A stretch of DNA of 64,000 bases, taken from contig NZ_VOHJ01000004.1 in the NCBI RefSeq assembly GCF_007923255.1, positions 1-64,000 of the forward strand, in the 5' to 3' direction. The stretch's first letter is position 1, and each line of letters opens with the position of its first letter. Made by a program: the position numbers and the translations under genes. The notes beneath the pieces were generated by a model. That model was not told where the DNA came from. It was given only the letters and a program-made list of their open reading frames with translations, and ran no database searches. This stretch comes from Vulcaniibacterium thermophilum. Its GTDB lineage: Bacteria; Pseudomonadota; Gammaproteobacteria; Xanthomonadales; Xanthomonadaceae. This document shows positions 49,897 through 59,008 of the stretch, piece after piece.

Positions 49897-50022
49897 TGCT
49901 TGGGGAGTTCCCAGCCTTCCCGGACCCGGATGGCGCGTGGCCCCCGGATGGACGATTGCCGGTTCGTCATCCGGCGGATGCCGGGATCCGATTCGACAAT
50001 GCCGGCGTTCCTTCTCGATGGG

Positions 50023-50040
50023 CCCCGGCGTGCGCCGGGG
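50023..50040. repeat. REP-like palindrome
   Basis: CCCCGGCG-TG-CGCCGGGG, a perfect hairpin between tRNA-Glu and cueR. The 281 bases from 49860 to 50140 hold the tRNA terminator, this element and a related weak copy near 49983; no gene is apparent. Confidence 0.65.
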
Positions 50041-50140
50041 CGACGGATGCGGGCAGCGTCGCGAGCCGGTTCACTCGCTTGCTCGTCATCGGTCGCGGCT
50101 GAAGACGCTCCTGCAGTCGCCGGGGCGCCGGTCGCGGGCG

Positions 50141-50623
50141 TCAGCGTCGCCGTGCGGTGTTCCGCGGCGCGGGTGGCGCGGCGTCGGGGGCGGCGAGGTC
50201 GTCGAGGATCGGGCAGTCGGGCCGGTGGTCGCCGTGGCAGCGCTCGGCGAGATTCTCCAGCGTGCGCTGCATCGCCTGCATCTCGCGGATCTTCACCGCG
50301 AGCGCGTCGGCGTGGGCGCGCGCCAGCTTCTTGACCTCGGCGCTCGCGCGGCCGCGGTCGTCCCACAGGCCGAGCAGCGTCTCGATCTGCTTGACCGGAA
50401 AGCCGAGGCTGCGCGCGCGCTTGATGAAGCGGATGCGGTGCAGGTCGTTGTCGCCGTAGATGCGGTAGCCGGCGAAGGTGCGGCCGGCGGCCGGCAGCAG
50501 GCCGATCTGCTCGTAGTGGCGGATCATCTTGGCGCTGACGCCGGTCAACTGCGCGGCCTCGCCGATGTTGTGGAAGCCCTGTTCCTTCGCTTCGGCCAGT
50601 TCGGGACGCGTGACGTGCTTCAT
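50141..50623 (-). CDS. cueR: CueR-type copper-sensing MerR regulator
   Basis: 160 aa. The N-terminal MerR helix-turn-helix (NIGEAAQLTGVSAKMIRHYEQIGLL) follows a 17-residue extension. The metal loop CHGDHRPDCPIL has C129 and C137, 8 apart, exactly as the two Cu(I)-ligand cysteines of CueR. Activates promoters with a 19-base spacer when copper rises. Located 13 bases behind copA, the reverse of the usual order with a separate gene. Two matching boxes lie upstream of copA and copZ (53080-53167). Confidence 0.92.
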   Translation of the reverse strand: MKHVTRPELAEAKEQGFHNIGEAAQLTGVSAKMIRHYEQIGLLPAAGRTFAGYRIYGDNDLHRIRFIKRARSLGFPVKQIETLLGLWDDRGRASAEVKKLARAHADALAVKIREMQAMQRTLENLAERCHGDHRPDCPILDDLAAPDAAPPAPRNTARRR

Positions 50624-50636
50624 GGCGTTCTCTCCC

Positions 50637-53051
50637 TCAGGCGCGCGGCGACCAGCGGCGCAGCAGCAGGGTATTGGACACCACGCTGACCGACGAGAAG
50701 GCCATCGCCGCGCCGGCGATCACCGGATCGAGCAGGCCCAGCATCGCCAGCGGAATGCCGACCACGTTGTAGCCGAAGGCCCAGAACAGGTTCTGGTGGA
50801 TCTTGCGGGTGGTGCGGCGCGAGATGTCGAGCGCCGCGGCCACCAGGTCGAGGTTCGGACGCATCAGGGTGATGGCGGCGGCGTGCATGGCGACGTCGGT
50901 GCCGCTGCCCATCGCCACGCCGACGTCGGCGGCGGCGAGCGCCGGCGCGTCGTTGATGCCGTCGCCGACCATCGCCACCGCGCCGCCCTCGCGGAGCGCG
51001 CGCACCGCATCGGCCTTGCGGTCGGGGGTGACGTTGGCGCGCACGCTGTCGATGCCGAGCTGGCGGGCGACTGCGGTGGCGGCGCCCAGGTTGTCGCCGG
51101 AGATCATGACCGTGCGGATGCCCAGCCGATGCAGCCGGGCGACCGCCTCTGCGGCACCCGCGCGCGGCTGGTCGCGGAAAGCGAGCAGACCGAGGAGACG
51201 GAGCTCGGCGCCGTCCTCGCCGAGCCAGGACACGGTGTGGCCGCTGGCGCCGAACGCCTCGGCGCGGGCGGAGAGCAGGGCGGTGTCGATGCCGGCCTCG
51301 CGCATCATCGCCTCGTTGCCGAGCAGCAGCGCGCGGCGATCGACCGTGCCGCGCACGCCGCGGCCGGGCACGGCGCGCACGTCCGCCGCGGCCGCCGGCT
51401 GCGCACCGCCGAACGCGGCGATCACCGCCTTGGCCAGGGGATGCTCGCTGTGCGCCTGCAGCGCGGCGGCGAGCGCGAGCAGGCGCGCGTGGTCGCCGTC
51501 GAGCGCGACGTGCTCGCTCAGCACCGGCTTGCCTTCGGTCAGGGTGCCGGTCTTGTCGAACGCCACCGTGCGCACCTTGTGCGCGATCTCCAGCGCCTCG
51601 GCGTCCTTGATCAGGATGCCGGCGCGCGCGGCCACGCCGGTACCGGCCATGATCGCGGTGGGAGTGGCCAGGCCGAGCGCGCACGGACAGGCGATCACCA
51701 GCACGGCCACGGCGTTGAGGATGGCGGCGCTCCAGTCGCCGCTGTACAGGCCCCAGCCGAGCAGGGTCAGCGCCGCGATCGCCATCACCACCGGCACGAA
51801 CACCGCGCTGACGCGGTCGACCGTCTGCTGGATCGGCGGCTTCTTCGCCTGTGCGTCCTCGACCAGCCGGATGATCCGCGCCAGCGCCGTCTCCGCGCCG
51901 ACCGCGGCGGTGCGCACCACGACCAGCCCTTCGCCGTTGACCGCGCCACCGGTGACGCGGTCGCCCTCGTTCTTGGCGACCGGCAGCGATTCGCCGGTGA
52001 TCAGCGCCTCGTCGGCGTGGGTGCGGCCCTCGATCACCGTGCCGTCGACCGGGATGCGTTCGCCGGGCTTGACCACGACCTCGTCGCCGACCGCCACCTC
52101 GCCGATCGGCACCTCGACGGCCGTGCCGCCGCGGCGCACGCGCGCGGTGGCCGGGCGCAGCGCCTGCAGGGCGCGGATCGCCTCGGTGGTCTGGCGCTTG
52201 GCGCGCGCCTCCAGCCACTTGCCGAGCAGGATCAGCGTCAGCACCACCGCCGAGGCCTCGAAGTACAGCGGCAACTGGCCGTGGTGCGCGGCGCCGGCGA
52301 GCAGGTGGTAGACGCTCAGGCCGTAGCCGGCGCTGGTGCCGATCGCGACCAGCAGGTCCATGTTGCCGGTGCCGGCGCGCAGCGCGTGCCAGCCGGCGCG
52401 GTAGAAGCGCGCGCCGAGCCAGAACTGCACCGGCGTGGCCAGCACGAGCTGCAGCCAGCCCGGCAGCATCCAGTGCTGGCCGAACGGCAGGGCGAGCATC
52501 GGCAGCACCAGCGGCAGCGACAGCGCGATGGCGAGGATCAGGTGGCGCGTTTCCTTCGCCGCGAGCGGGTGCGGCCTGGTCTCGGGCGTCTGCGCCGCGG
52601 TCTCGGTGGCCAGCGGCCGCGCACCGTAGCCGGCATCGGCGACGGCGGCGACCAGGCGGGACGTCGGCACCTCGCCCAGCACCTGCACGCGGGCGCGCTC
52701 GGTGGCGAGGTTGACGCTCGCCTGCAGCACGCCGGGCACCTTCTTCAGCGCGCGCTCGACGCGGGCCACGCACGAGGCGCAGGTCATGCCCTCGATGATG
52801 AGTTCGACCGTGGAGGTGGCGACCGCGTAGCCGGCCTTCTCGACCGCGGCGACCAGCGTGGGCGCGGGCACGGTGCCGTCGAACGCGACTTCGGCCGCCT
52901 CGGTGGCGAGGTTGACGCTGGCCTGCGCCACGCCCGGCACCGCCTTCAGGCTGCGCTCGACTCGGGTGACGCAGGATGCGCAGGTCATGCCGACGATGCC
53001 GAAGCGCATCGGCTGCGCGAGCGGTGCGGTGGTGGATGCGGATGCGTTCAT
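50637..53051 (-). CDS. copA: Copper-exporting P1B-type ATPase
   Basis: 804 aa inner-membrane Cu(I) pump. Two N-terminal HMA domains: GMTCASC at residues 22-27 (C24, C27) and IEGMTCASC near 90. Eight membrane helices; the transmembrane metal site [13 protein letters not shown] is near the middle, DKTGTLTEG gives the phosphorylated Asp, and [13 protein letters not shown] binds Mg-ATP. ATG 53051 is chosen since the residues upstream are low-complexity. Preceded by a CueR box; cueR follows on the same transcript. Confidence 0.96.
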   Translation of the reverse strand: MNASASTTAPLAQPMRFGIVGMTCASCVTRVERSLKAVPGVAQASVNLATEAAEVAFDGTVPAPTLVAAVEKAGYAVATSTVELIIEGMTCASCVARVERALKKVPGVLQASVNLATERARVQVLGEVPTSRLVAAVADAGYGARPLATETAAQTPETRPHPLAAKETRHLILAIALSLPLVLPMLALPFGQHWMLPGWLQLVLATPVQFWLGARFYRAGWHALRAGTGNMDLLVAIGTSAGYGLSVYHLLAGAAHHGQLPLYFEASAVVLTLILLGKWLEARAKRQTTEAIRALQALRPATARVRRGGTAVEVPIGEVAVGDEVVVKPGERIPVDGTVIEGRTHADEALITGESLPVAKNEGDRVTGGAVNGEGLVVVRTAAVGAETALARIIRLVEDAQAKKPPIQQTVDRVSAVFVPVVMAIAALTLLGWGLYSGDWSAAILNAVAVLVIACPCALGLATPTAIMAGTGVAARAGILIKDAEALEIAHKVRTVAFDKTGTLTEGKPVLSEHVALDGDHARLLALAAALQAHSEHPLAKAVIAAFGGAQPAAAADVRAVPGRGVRGTVDRRALLLGNEAMMREAGIDTALLSARAEAFGASGHTVSWLGEDGAELRLLGLLAFRDQPRAGAAEAVARLHRLGIRTVMISGDNLGAATAVARQLGIDSVRANVTPDRKADAVRALREGGAVAMVGDGINDAPALAAADVGVAMGSGTDVAMHAAAITLMRPNLDLVAAALDISRRTTRKIHQNLFWAFGYNVVGIPLAMLGLLDPVIAGAAMAFSSVSVVSNTLLLRRWSPRA

Positions 53052-53079
53052 GGCGCTGCCTCGCGTGGGAGTCGGACGC

Positions 53080-53110
53080 ATGCTCCGGGTTCCCATCATG
53101 GGAAGGTCAA
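53080..53110 (-). promoter_or_regulatory. CueR-controlled promoter of copA
   Basis: Minus strand: TTGACC (53110-53105), 19-base spacer, GAGCAT (53085-53080). The spacer holds ACCTTCCC-N5-GGGAACCC (53107-53087), close to the MerR/CueR operator. The right half-site is imperfect. Confidence 0.7.
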
Positions 53111-53136
53111 GCGCCGCGTGGCGGATGTTCCGCGTC

Positions 53137-53167
53137 TTGACCTTGCCCTTGCGGGAAGGTCGATGCT
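53137..53167 (+). promoter_or_regulatory. CueR-controlled promoter of copZ
   Basis: Plus strand: TTGACC (53137-53142), 19-base spacer, GATGCT (53162-53167). The spacer carries ACCTTGCC-N5-GGGAAGGT (53140-53160), a near-perfect CueR box like that of E. coli copA. Confidence 0.8.
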
Positions 53168-53216
53168 GCTCCACGTCGGCGCTTCGGCCGGCTTACGCAC
53201 CACGGGAGACATTCTC

Positions 53217-53474
53217 ATGAAACTCATTGTCGAAGGCATGACCTGCGGGCACTGCGTCCGCGCGATCACCCAGGCGATCGGCAGGATCGCGCCGGCGGCG
53301 AAGGTCGCCGTCGATCTGGACGCGCGCAGCGTGACCATCGAGGGCGCGGTCGACGCGGGCGCGGCGAGTGCGGCGATCGAGGAGGAAGGCTACACCGTCA
53401 CCGCGATCGAGGCGGGCGGCGGCGCGGTCGAGGCGAAGGCGGCGAACTGCTGCGGCGGCTGCGGGCACGCCTGA
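53217..53474 (+). CDS. copZ: Copper chaperone CopZ-like, with extra C-terminal cysteines
   Basis: 85 aa. A single HMA domain: MKLIVEGMTCGHCVRAITQAI with C10 and C13 as the Cu(I) site, betaalphabeta fold up to about residue 68. It then carries a tail ending NCCGGCGHA with three further cysteines, not part of a usual CopZ. Divergent from copA and preceded by a CueR box. ATG at 53217 with GGAG about 9 bases before it. The tail may add a second copper site or donate to another protein. Confidence 0.88.
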   Translation: MKLIVEGMTCGHCVRAITQAIGRIAPAAKVAVDLDARSVTIEGAVDAGAASAAIEEEGYTVTAIEAGGGAVEAKAANCCGGCGHA

Positions 53475-53542
53475 ACGGCGCGGTTGGATCATGCGCGCTG
53501 CGTTACGCTGCCCGCATTCCCGATGCGGACGGAGTACGACGG

Positions 53543-54112
53543 ATGAGCATCACCCGCACCTTGCTGTTGGGGACGGCGCTGGCGGCCGCGGGCGCCAGCG
53601 TCGCCTGCGCGCGCACGCCCACGCCCGCGCCCGCGCCGGAGCGCGCGACCGCCACGGTGCGGCCCGCCCCGGCGCAGACGCCGGCGGCCACCGCTCGCCC
53701 CCGCGCCGGCACCCCGCAGGCGGCGCTGCCGCCCGTGGTGGTGCACAAGAGCCCGACCTGCGGCTGCTGCACGCTGTGGGTCGAGCACATGCGCGCGGCC
53801 GGATTCGCCGTGGAGGTGCGCGAGACCGATGCGCTGGAGCCGGTCAAGCAGAAGCTCGGCGTGCCCTACGGCAAGGGCTCGTGCCACACCGCCGAGATCG
53901 CCGGCTACTTCGTCGAAGGCCATGTGCCCGCCGACGACATCAAGCGTTTCCTGCGCGCGAAGCCGAAGGCGAAGGGGCTGGTGCTGCCGGGCATGCCGCT
54001 CGGTTCGCCCGGCATGGAGACGCCGGACGGCCGCGTCCAGCCGTACACGGTGGAGCAGGTGCAGGCCGACGGCAGCACGGTGCCGTTCGCGCGGCACGGC
54101 CAGGAGGACTGA
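53543..54112 (+). CDS. Exported DUF411 metal-binding protein
   Basis: 189 aa. Signal segment MSITRTLLLGTALAAAGASVACA, then a Pro/Ala/Thr-rich linker (25-60), then the DUF411 domain: HKSPTCGCCTLWVEHM with a CGCC motif, GVPYGKGSCHTAEI, YFVEGHVPADDIKRFL and VLPGMPLGSPGME. DUF411 proteins are periplasmic and tied to copper handling, often beside cbb3 oxidase or copper genes. The gene is 68 bases behind copZ, which itself answers to CueR, so it belongs with the copper module. Enzymatic activity unknown. Confidence 0.88.
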   Translation: MSITRTLLLGTALAAAGASVACARTPTPAPAPERATATVRPAPAQTPAATARPRAGTPQAALPPVVVHKSPTCGCCTLWVEHMRAAGFAVEVRETDALEPVKQKLGVPYGKGSCHTAEIAGYFVEGHVPADDIKRFLRAKPKAKGLVLPGMPLGSPGMETPDGRVQPYTVEQVQADGSTVPFARHGQED

Positions 54113-54128
54113 AGGCCCGCAAACGGAA

Positions 54129-54154
54129 ACGGGCCGGCATCGCTGCCGGCCCGT
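54129..54154 (-). terminator. Hairpin terminator for tRNA-Val
   Basis: ACGGGCCGGCA (54129-54139), TCGC loop, TGCCGGCCCGT (54144-54154). On the minus strand it follows tRNA-Val by 5 bases and is followed by TTTCCGTTT, giving a usable terminator. On the plus strand no U-tract follows, but it may end the DUF411 transcript. Confidence 0.7.
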
Positions 54155-54159
54155 GGAAT

Positions 54160-54234
54160 TGGTGGGCGGTGTAGGGTTCGAACCTACGACCCCTGCCGTG
54201 TGAAAGCAGTGCTCTACCGCTGAGCTAACCGCCC
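54160..54234 (-). tRNA. tRNA-Val (CAC)
   Basis: 75-nt cloverleaf on the minus strand: GGGCGGT/ACCGCCC acceptor, TAGCTCAGCGGTAGAGC D-arm, anticodon loop TTCACAC (anticodon CAC), TTCGAAC T-loop and encoded CCA. Confidence 0.96.
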
Positions 54235-54287
54235 GATGGGAGGCGCGCAGTGTACGGATGCGTCGCGCCCAAGGCAAGCCTTCCGGT

Positions 54288-55142
54288 TCATTCCTCCAGT
54301 TGCGAGCGCGCGTAGGCGGCGTCGAGCGCCTCCATCGCGTCGCGCGGCTTGCAGCGGGCGGCCGTCTCGTAGGCGGCGGCGGCGTCGTCCTCGCGCTTGT
54401 CCCCGTACAGCAGCAGGAGCACGTTGCCGTGCTCGATGTGGGCGATCGGCGAGTCGGGCGTGAGCTTGAGCGCGGTGGCCACGTGCTTCTCGGCCTCGGC
54501 CGCCTTCGCGCCGTAGGTGAGGCCGCCGATCATCGCCCCGACCTTGTCGATCACCTCGGCGTGGTAGACCGCCATCGCCAGATGCGCCTCGGCGTGCTTC
54601 GGCGCCAGCTCGAGCGCGGCGTCCAGCGCCTTGCGCACCTTGCCGGCGATGCCGTCCTTCAGCGCTTTCACGATGCTCAGCCCCTGGCTGTAGCGGCCGA
54701 GCGCGAACGCGTAGCGGTAATGGCTGTTGGCCTCCTCGGGCAGGACCTCGATGGCGGCCTCCGCCAGGCCGGCGGCGCGCTGGAAACGCTTCAGTCTCTC
54801 CGCCTCGTCCTCCACCAGATGCGTGGCGTGGATGCCGAGCGCCTTGACCGCGACCGAGGCGCCGAGCGGACCCAGCTTCTCGCCGAGCTCGAATGCGGTG
54901 CGGAAGTCGCCGCGGTGGAACGCGCGCCAGGCGTCCTGCAGCGACTGCGCCACGGTGTCGGCGTCCGCGCCCTTCGGCGCCGCCTTGCCGGCCTGTTTCA
55001 GCAGCGCGGCGGCGCGTCTGGCGTCGGGGAAGGGTTCGGCGTCGCCCGCGTGCAGTTTCGGCCAGGCCTTGCGCAGCGCCTCGCCCGGGTAATCGAACGC
55101 GGCCGCGTCGTGCGGAAAGGGAGCCCAGGCGGTCTTGGCCAT
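54288..55142 (-). CDS. TPR-repeat protein of unknown function
   Basis: 284 aa, no signal peptide, entirely helical with repeated TPR-like units: GDFRTAFELGEKLGPLGASVAVKALG, EAAIEVLPEEANSHYRYAFALGRY, LDAALELAPKHAEAHLAMAVYHAEV and ALKLTPDSPIAHIEHGNVLLLLYG. The last segment has the P-helix terminal pattern. Probably a scaffold or adaptor; I recognise no named family. ATG 55142 is chosen from the consensus-like opening MAKTAWAPF; upstream in-frame residues are unlike a protein start. It is divergent from the phasin-like gene. Confidence 0.8.
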   Translation of the reverse strand: MAKTAWAPFPHDAAAFDYPGEALRKAWPKLHAGDAEPFPDARRAAALLKQAGKAAPKGADADTVAQSLQDAWRAFHRGDFRTAFELGEKLGPLGASVAVKALGIHATHLVEDEAERLKRFQRAAGLAEAAIEVLPEEANSHYRYAFALGRYSQGLSIVKALKDGIAGKVRKALDAALELAPKHAEAHLAMAVYHAEVIDKVGAMIGGLTYGAKAAEAEKHVATALKLTPDSPIAHIEHGNVLLLLYGDKREDDAAAAYETAARCKPRDAMEALDAAYARSQLEE

Positions 55143-55279
55143 GCGGACGGTCCTTGCGGGTCGAGGCATGCAGCATCCTGCGCGCACGTGCCGCGCGCAA
55201 GCGCGTCGTAGTGTGTTTGCTCGGCGCGATCGGAGGACAGTGGCATCGACCGCTCCTCCGCGCGCACTGGAGTCCGCTC

Positions 55280-55633
55280 ATGGCGACCGCACGTCCTTCC
55301 GCGATCCATCCCGTTTCGCTCCGCCACGTCTGGCTGGCGGGCCTGGGCCTGGTGTCCGTCGCGCATCGCGAGGCGTTGGCCGGACGCGAGCGGCTGACGG
55401 CCGCGCTGGCGCGCACGCGCCGCTGCGCGGCGACGGCGGTCGCCGAGATGCCGGCCGCGTTGCGCGGCACGCTCGGCCGGATCGAGCCGCTGGCGATGAA
55501 GCTCGGCGGCGAGGTGCATACGCGCCTGGGGCCGGTGCTGGCGCGCATGGGCGCGGGCGCGAAGCCGGCGCGCCGGGCGACGCGGACTGCGCCGCGTGGG
55601 GCGCGCAGGGCGTCGAAGCGCGGCGCGAAGTGA
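55280..55633 (+). CDS. Phasin-like protein with histone-H1-like basic tail
   Basis: 117 aa. The body, residues about 10-85, is an amphipathic alpha-helical segment (VWLAGLGLVSVAHREALAGRERLTAAL...) of the kind in polyhydroxyalkanoate granule-associated phasins. The last 30 residues are almost all Ala, Arg and Lys (GAKPARRATRTAPRGARRASKRGAK), resembling histone-H1-like AlgP/PhaF tails that bind DNA. GGAG lies 8 bases before ATG 55280. No PHA synthase is in the window, so a granule role is inference from composition. Confidence 0.6.
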   Translation: MATARPSAIHPVSLRHVWLAGLGLVSVAHREALAGRERLTAALARTRRCAATAVAEMPAALRGTLGRIEPLAMKLGGEVHTRLGPVLARMGAGAKPARRATRTAPRGARRASKRGAK

Positions 55634-55677
55634 GCTGCTGGCGCTGATCGCGGGGTTCGCTGGCGGTCCCGGCCCTC

Positions 55678-55714
55678 ACCCTAACCCCTCTCCCGCACGC
55701 GGGAGAGGGGCTTT
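55678..55714. repeat. REP-like palindrome after the phasin-like gene
   Basis: CCCCTCTCCCGC (55685-55696), AC, GCGGGAGAGGGG (55699-55710), a perfect 12-bp stem followed by CTTT. It may double as the terminator of the phasin-like gene. Confidence 0.75.
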
Positions 55715-55732
55715 GAAGCTGGGCTTGGGGCG

Positions 55733-56452
55733 TCAGCTTGCGACGAGGCTGCGGCAGCCGAGGGCGTCGAGCGCGCCGTGCAGGGCGGGGGCGTGCGCAA
55801 GCCACGGAGCGGCCAGGGTCAGCACGCCGGCCGCCAGCACCGTACCGCCGGCGACGGCGCGCCAGCGGCCGTGCTGCAGGGCGGTGAGGCGGCTGCCGGC
55901 CCAGGTGAGCGGGATCATCAGCGGCAACGTGCCGAGGCCGAACGCGGTCATCGTCAGCGCCCCGTGCAGCGGATCGGCCTGCAGCCAGGCGGCGGCGAGC
56001 AGGGTGGTGCTGAGGCCGCACGGCATCCAGCCCCACAGCATGCCGAGCGCGAGCCGCTTCGGCAGCGTGTTGGCCGGCAGCAGCCGCTTCTGCAGCGGGC
56101 GCAGCCACTGCCACACGCGCTGCCCGGGCGCGCCGAACACGCCCAGCCGGCCGTGGCGGTCGAGCAGGCGCAGCGCGGCGACGATCAGCACCGCCCCCAC
56201 CGCGGCACGCAGCGCGAGCGCGAAACCCGGCACCCGCACCACGCCCAGCAGGCCCGCGCCGAACGCGCCGACCAGCGCGCCTGCGAGCGTGTAGCCGAGC
56301 ACGCGGCCGAGGTTGGGCTGTACCGCGCGCCACCAGCCGCCGCGCTGCGCCAGCGTGAGGCCGGTGGCGATGCCGCCGCACATCGCCGCGCAGTGCGCGC
56401 CGCCGAGCAGCCCGGTCAGCGCCGCGGCGCCGAGCACCAGCCAGTCAGGCAC
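55733..56452 (-). CDS. SafE/TauE-type membrane protein of the cbb3 locus
   Basis: 239 aa, six or so hydrophobic segments (about 1-25, 45-65, 72-95, 130-155, 165-185, 200-225). GGAHCAAMCGGIATGL near the start and GMLWGWMPCGLSTTLL carry Cys residues (C21, C25 and a later PCG) typical of the DsbD-like branch of the SafE/TauE group found at the end of cco operons. Its first 8 codon bases overlap ccoS. Proposed roles in copper or thiol delivery to cytochrome oxidase are inferred from context. Confidence 0.85.
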   Translation of the reverse strand: MPDWLVLGAAALTGLLGGAHCAAMCGGIATGLTLAQRGGWWRAVQPNLGRVLGYTLAGALVGAFGAGLLGVVRVPGFALALRAAVGAVLIVAALRLLDRHGRLGVFGAPGQRVWQWLRPLQKRLLPANTLPKRLALGMLWGWMPCGLSTTLLAAAWLQADPLHGALTMTAFGLGTLPLMIPLTWAGSRLTALQHGRWRAVAGGTVLAAGVLTLAAPWLAHAPALHGALDALGCRSLVAS

Positions 56453-56606
56453 GGCCGGGGCCCCCCTGCGCGTCGTCGGTCAGGATGTCGAGCGCCGCGG
56501 CGTCGAGTTCGTCGAACTGGCCGCGCCGCACCGCCCACACGAACGCCCATACCGCCACGCCCAGCAGCATCAGGCTCAGCGGAATCAGCATCAGCAGGAT
56601 GGTCAT
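56445..56606 (-). CDS. ccoS: cbb3 oxidase maturation protein CcoS
   Basis: 53 aa. One membrane helix (ILLMLIPLSLMLLGVAVWAFVWAV, residues 3-26), followed by RRGQFDELDAAALDILTDDA; the QFDDLD-like motif is the CcoS hallmark. Small assembly factor needed for heme and CuB incorporation. The ATG at 56606 overlaps the ccoI stop codon (ATGA), and its end overlaps the SafE-like start by 8 bases. Confidence 0.9.
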   Translation of the reverse strand: MTILLMLIPLSLMLLGVAVWAFVWAVRRGQFDELDAAALDILTDDAQGGPGRA

Positions 56607-59008
56607 GGCGCCTCCCGGCGGGCGAGCCGCAGTGCGTTGAGGGTGACGGTGAGCGAGGAGACGGCCATGCCGAGCGCGGCGATCCACGGCGTCACCAGCC
56701 CGAGCATCGCCAGCGGCAGCGCGACCACGTTGTAGCCCACCGCCCAGGCGAAGTTCTGGCGGACGATGGCGCGCGTGCGGCGGGCCAGCGCGAACGCCGC
56801 CGGCAGGCGGTCCAGGCGCGCGCGCGTGAGCACGAAGTCGGCGCTGCGGTGGGCGAGCGCGGCACCGCTGTCCATCGCGAAGGACACATCGGCGCCGGCC
56901 AGCACGGGCGCGTCGTTGAGGCCGTCGCCGACCATCGCCACCCTGCGGCCGTCGTGCTGCAGCGCGCGGATGCGCTCGAGCTTGTGTTCCGGCAGCAGGC
57001 GCGCCTGCGCCGCGTCGATGCCGAGCGTGCGCGCGGTGCGGGCCACCGCCTCGGCGCCGTCGCCGCTGGCGAGCTGCAGCGACAGCCCCGCCGCGCGCAG
57101 CGCCGCCAGCGCGGCGGGCGCGTCCTCGCGCAGGCGCTCGCCGAGCACGAAGCGCGCGGCGGCGGTGCCGTCCACGCCCAGCCACACCTGGCCGTCGTCC
57201 TGTGCGCCGTCGACCGCGAAACCGGCCTGGCCGAGCCGCCAGCGGCGGCCGTCGATGACGCCTTCGATGCCGCGCCCGCCGACCGCGACGACCTCGCGCA
57301 CGGCGCGGCCGTCGTCGTGCGCGGCGAACGCCTGCGCCAAGGGATGGCCGCTGTCGCGTTCGAGCGCGGCGGCGATCGCGAGCGCGTCGCGCTCGGACAC
57401 GACGCCAAATGTGTCGATGCGTTCGAGCGCGGGATGCGGATCGGTCAGCGTGCCGGTCTTGTCGAACACCACCGTGTCGATTTCGGCCAGGCGTTCGAGC
57501 GCGTCCGGCCGCAGCGCCAGCACGCCCATCCGCGCGAGCGCGCCGTGGGCGACGGCCAGCGCGGTCGGCACCGCCAGCGACAGCGCGCACGGGCAGGAGA
57601 TCACCAGCAGCGCCAGCGCAACCTCGAATGCGCGCTCGGGCGCGTACAGCCGCCAGCCGAGCCAGGTCAGCGCGGCGAGCAGGAGCAGCGCGACCACGAA
57701 CACGCTGGCGACGCGGTCGGCCACGCGCGCCAGCGGCGGGCGGTGCGCCTGCGCCTCCTCGACCAGCCGCGCGAGTTGCGACAGCCGGGTGGCGGCGCCG
57801 GTGGCGGTCACGCGCAGGCGCGCCGGGCGCTCGCGGCACAGCGTGCCGGCGTAGACGCGCTCGCCGGCCGCGCGCGCGACCGGATGCGATTCGCCGGTCA
57901 GCAACGCTTCCTCGAACGCGGCCGGTTCCAGCAGCTCGCCGTCGGCGGGGACGGTGTCGCCGATGCCGAGGCAGACCACGTCGCCCACCGCCAGCGCCGC
58001 CAGAGGCACCGACTCGCGGCCGCCGTCGGCGCGTTCGCGCACGGCGAACGCCGGCCGCGCCCGCGCCAGCGCGTCGACCTGCGCGCTGGCGATCGCGCGT
58101 GCGCGCTGTTCGAGCATGCGCGCGGCCAGCAGCAGGAACACGAACATCACCGCGGCGTCGTACCAGACGTGGGCGCCGCCGCGGACGGTCTCGATCGCGC
58201 TCGCCGCCCAGGCGAGCAGGGTGGAGGCGGCCACCAGCGTGTCCATGCCCGGCCGGTGCCCGCGCAGCTCGCGCGCCATGCCGGTGAGGAACGGCCAGCC
58301 GGCGTAGAACACCACCGGGGTGGCGACGAGGAAGGTGATCCAGCGCAGGAAGTCACGCGTGGGGATCGCCATGCTGCCGGTGGTGTCGAGGTACAGCGCC
58401 TCGGCGAACATCATCGCCTGCATCGCGCCGAGCCCGGCCACGCCGAGCCGCAGCAGCCAGCGGTTGCGCTCGCTGCGGCGCGCGCGCTCGCGCTGCTCGC
58501 CGGTGGCGAGCCACGGCCGGTAGCCGAGCGCGGCCAGCCGGCGCAGCGGCTGCGAGAGCGGCGCCACGCGCGGGTCCCACACCAGCCGCACGCGGCCGGT
58601 GACCGCGTTCGCGCCGGCCTCGCGCACGCCGGGCTCGCGGCTCAGCGCGCGGTCGATCAGCCAGGCGCAGGCCGCGCAGCGCATGCCGTCGGCGACCAGG
58701 GTGATCTCGCGGCAGCCGTCCTCGCGCGTGCGCGCGTGCTCGGCGAGCACGTCGTCGCGGTCCCACAGCGACAGGTCGGGCAGGTCGGGCTGCACCTTCG
58801 CGCCTTCCGCGGTGCGCAGGCGGTAGTAGTCGTCGAGGTGGGCATCGACGATCCACTGCGCGGCCGCCAGGCAGCCGTCGCAGCAGAACGCGCGTTCGGC
58901 GCCGGCGAACGCCGCGCGCAGTGCGTCGGCCGCCGCGGGCTGGCCGCAGTGGTGGCAGCACGCGGAAGCGGCGGCGGCCGGAACGGCGGTGGCGGCGACG
59001 GCGTTCAT
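56603..59008 (-). CDS. ccoI: Copper P-type ATPase for cbb3 oxidase assembly (CcoI/FixI)
   Basis: 801 aa inner-membrane Cu pump that supplies copper to CcoN. N-terminal CCHHCGQP zinc/copper finger (C18, C21), then a variant HMA domain with GMRCAACAWLIDRAL. Metal site CPCALSLAVP, phosphorylation DKTGTLTDPHP, and AMVGDGLNDAPVLA are present. This is the CcoI/CtpA branch, not the CopA branch, from the N-terminal finger and from the cco context. Overlaps ccoH and ccoS by 4 bases each. Confidence 0.95.
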   Translation of the reverse strand: MNAVAATAVPAAAASACCHHCGQPAAADALRAAFAGAERAFCCDGCLAAAQWIVDAHLDDYYRLRTAEGAKVQPDLPDLSLWDRDDVLAEHARTREDGCREITLVADGMRCAACAWLIDRALSREPGVREAGANAVTGRVRLVWDPRVAPLSQPLRRLAALGYRPWLATGEQRERARRSERNRWLLRLGVAGLGAMQAMMFAEALYLDTTGSMAIPTRDFLRWITFLVATPVVFYAGWPFLTGMARELRGHRPGMDTLVAASTLLAWAASAIETVRGGAHVWYDAAVMFVFLLLAARMLEQRARAIASAQVDALARARPAFAVRERADGGRESVPLAALAVGDVVCLGIGDTVPADGELLEPAAFEEALLTGESHPVARAAGERVYAGTLCRERPARLRVTATGAATRLSQLARLVEEAQAHRPPLARVADRVASVFVVALLLLAALTWLGWRLYAPERAFEVALALLVISCPCALSLAVPTALAVAHGALARMGVLALRPDALERLAEIDTVVFDKTGTLTDPHPALERIDTFGVVSERDALAIAAALERDSGHPLAQAFAAHDDGRAVREVVAVGGRGIEGVIDGRRWRLGQAGFAVDGAQDDGQVWLGVDGTAAARFVLGERLREDAPAALAALRAAGLSLQLASGDGAEAVARTARTLGIDAAQARLLPEHKLERIRALQHDGRRVAMVGDGLNDAPVLAGADVSFAMDSGAALAHRSADFVLTRARLDRLPAAFALARRTRAIVRQNFAWAVGYNVVALPLAMLGLVTPWIAALGMAVSSLTVTLNALRLARREAP

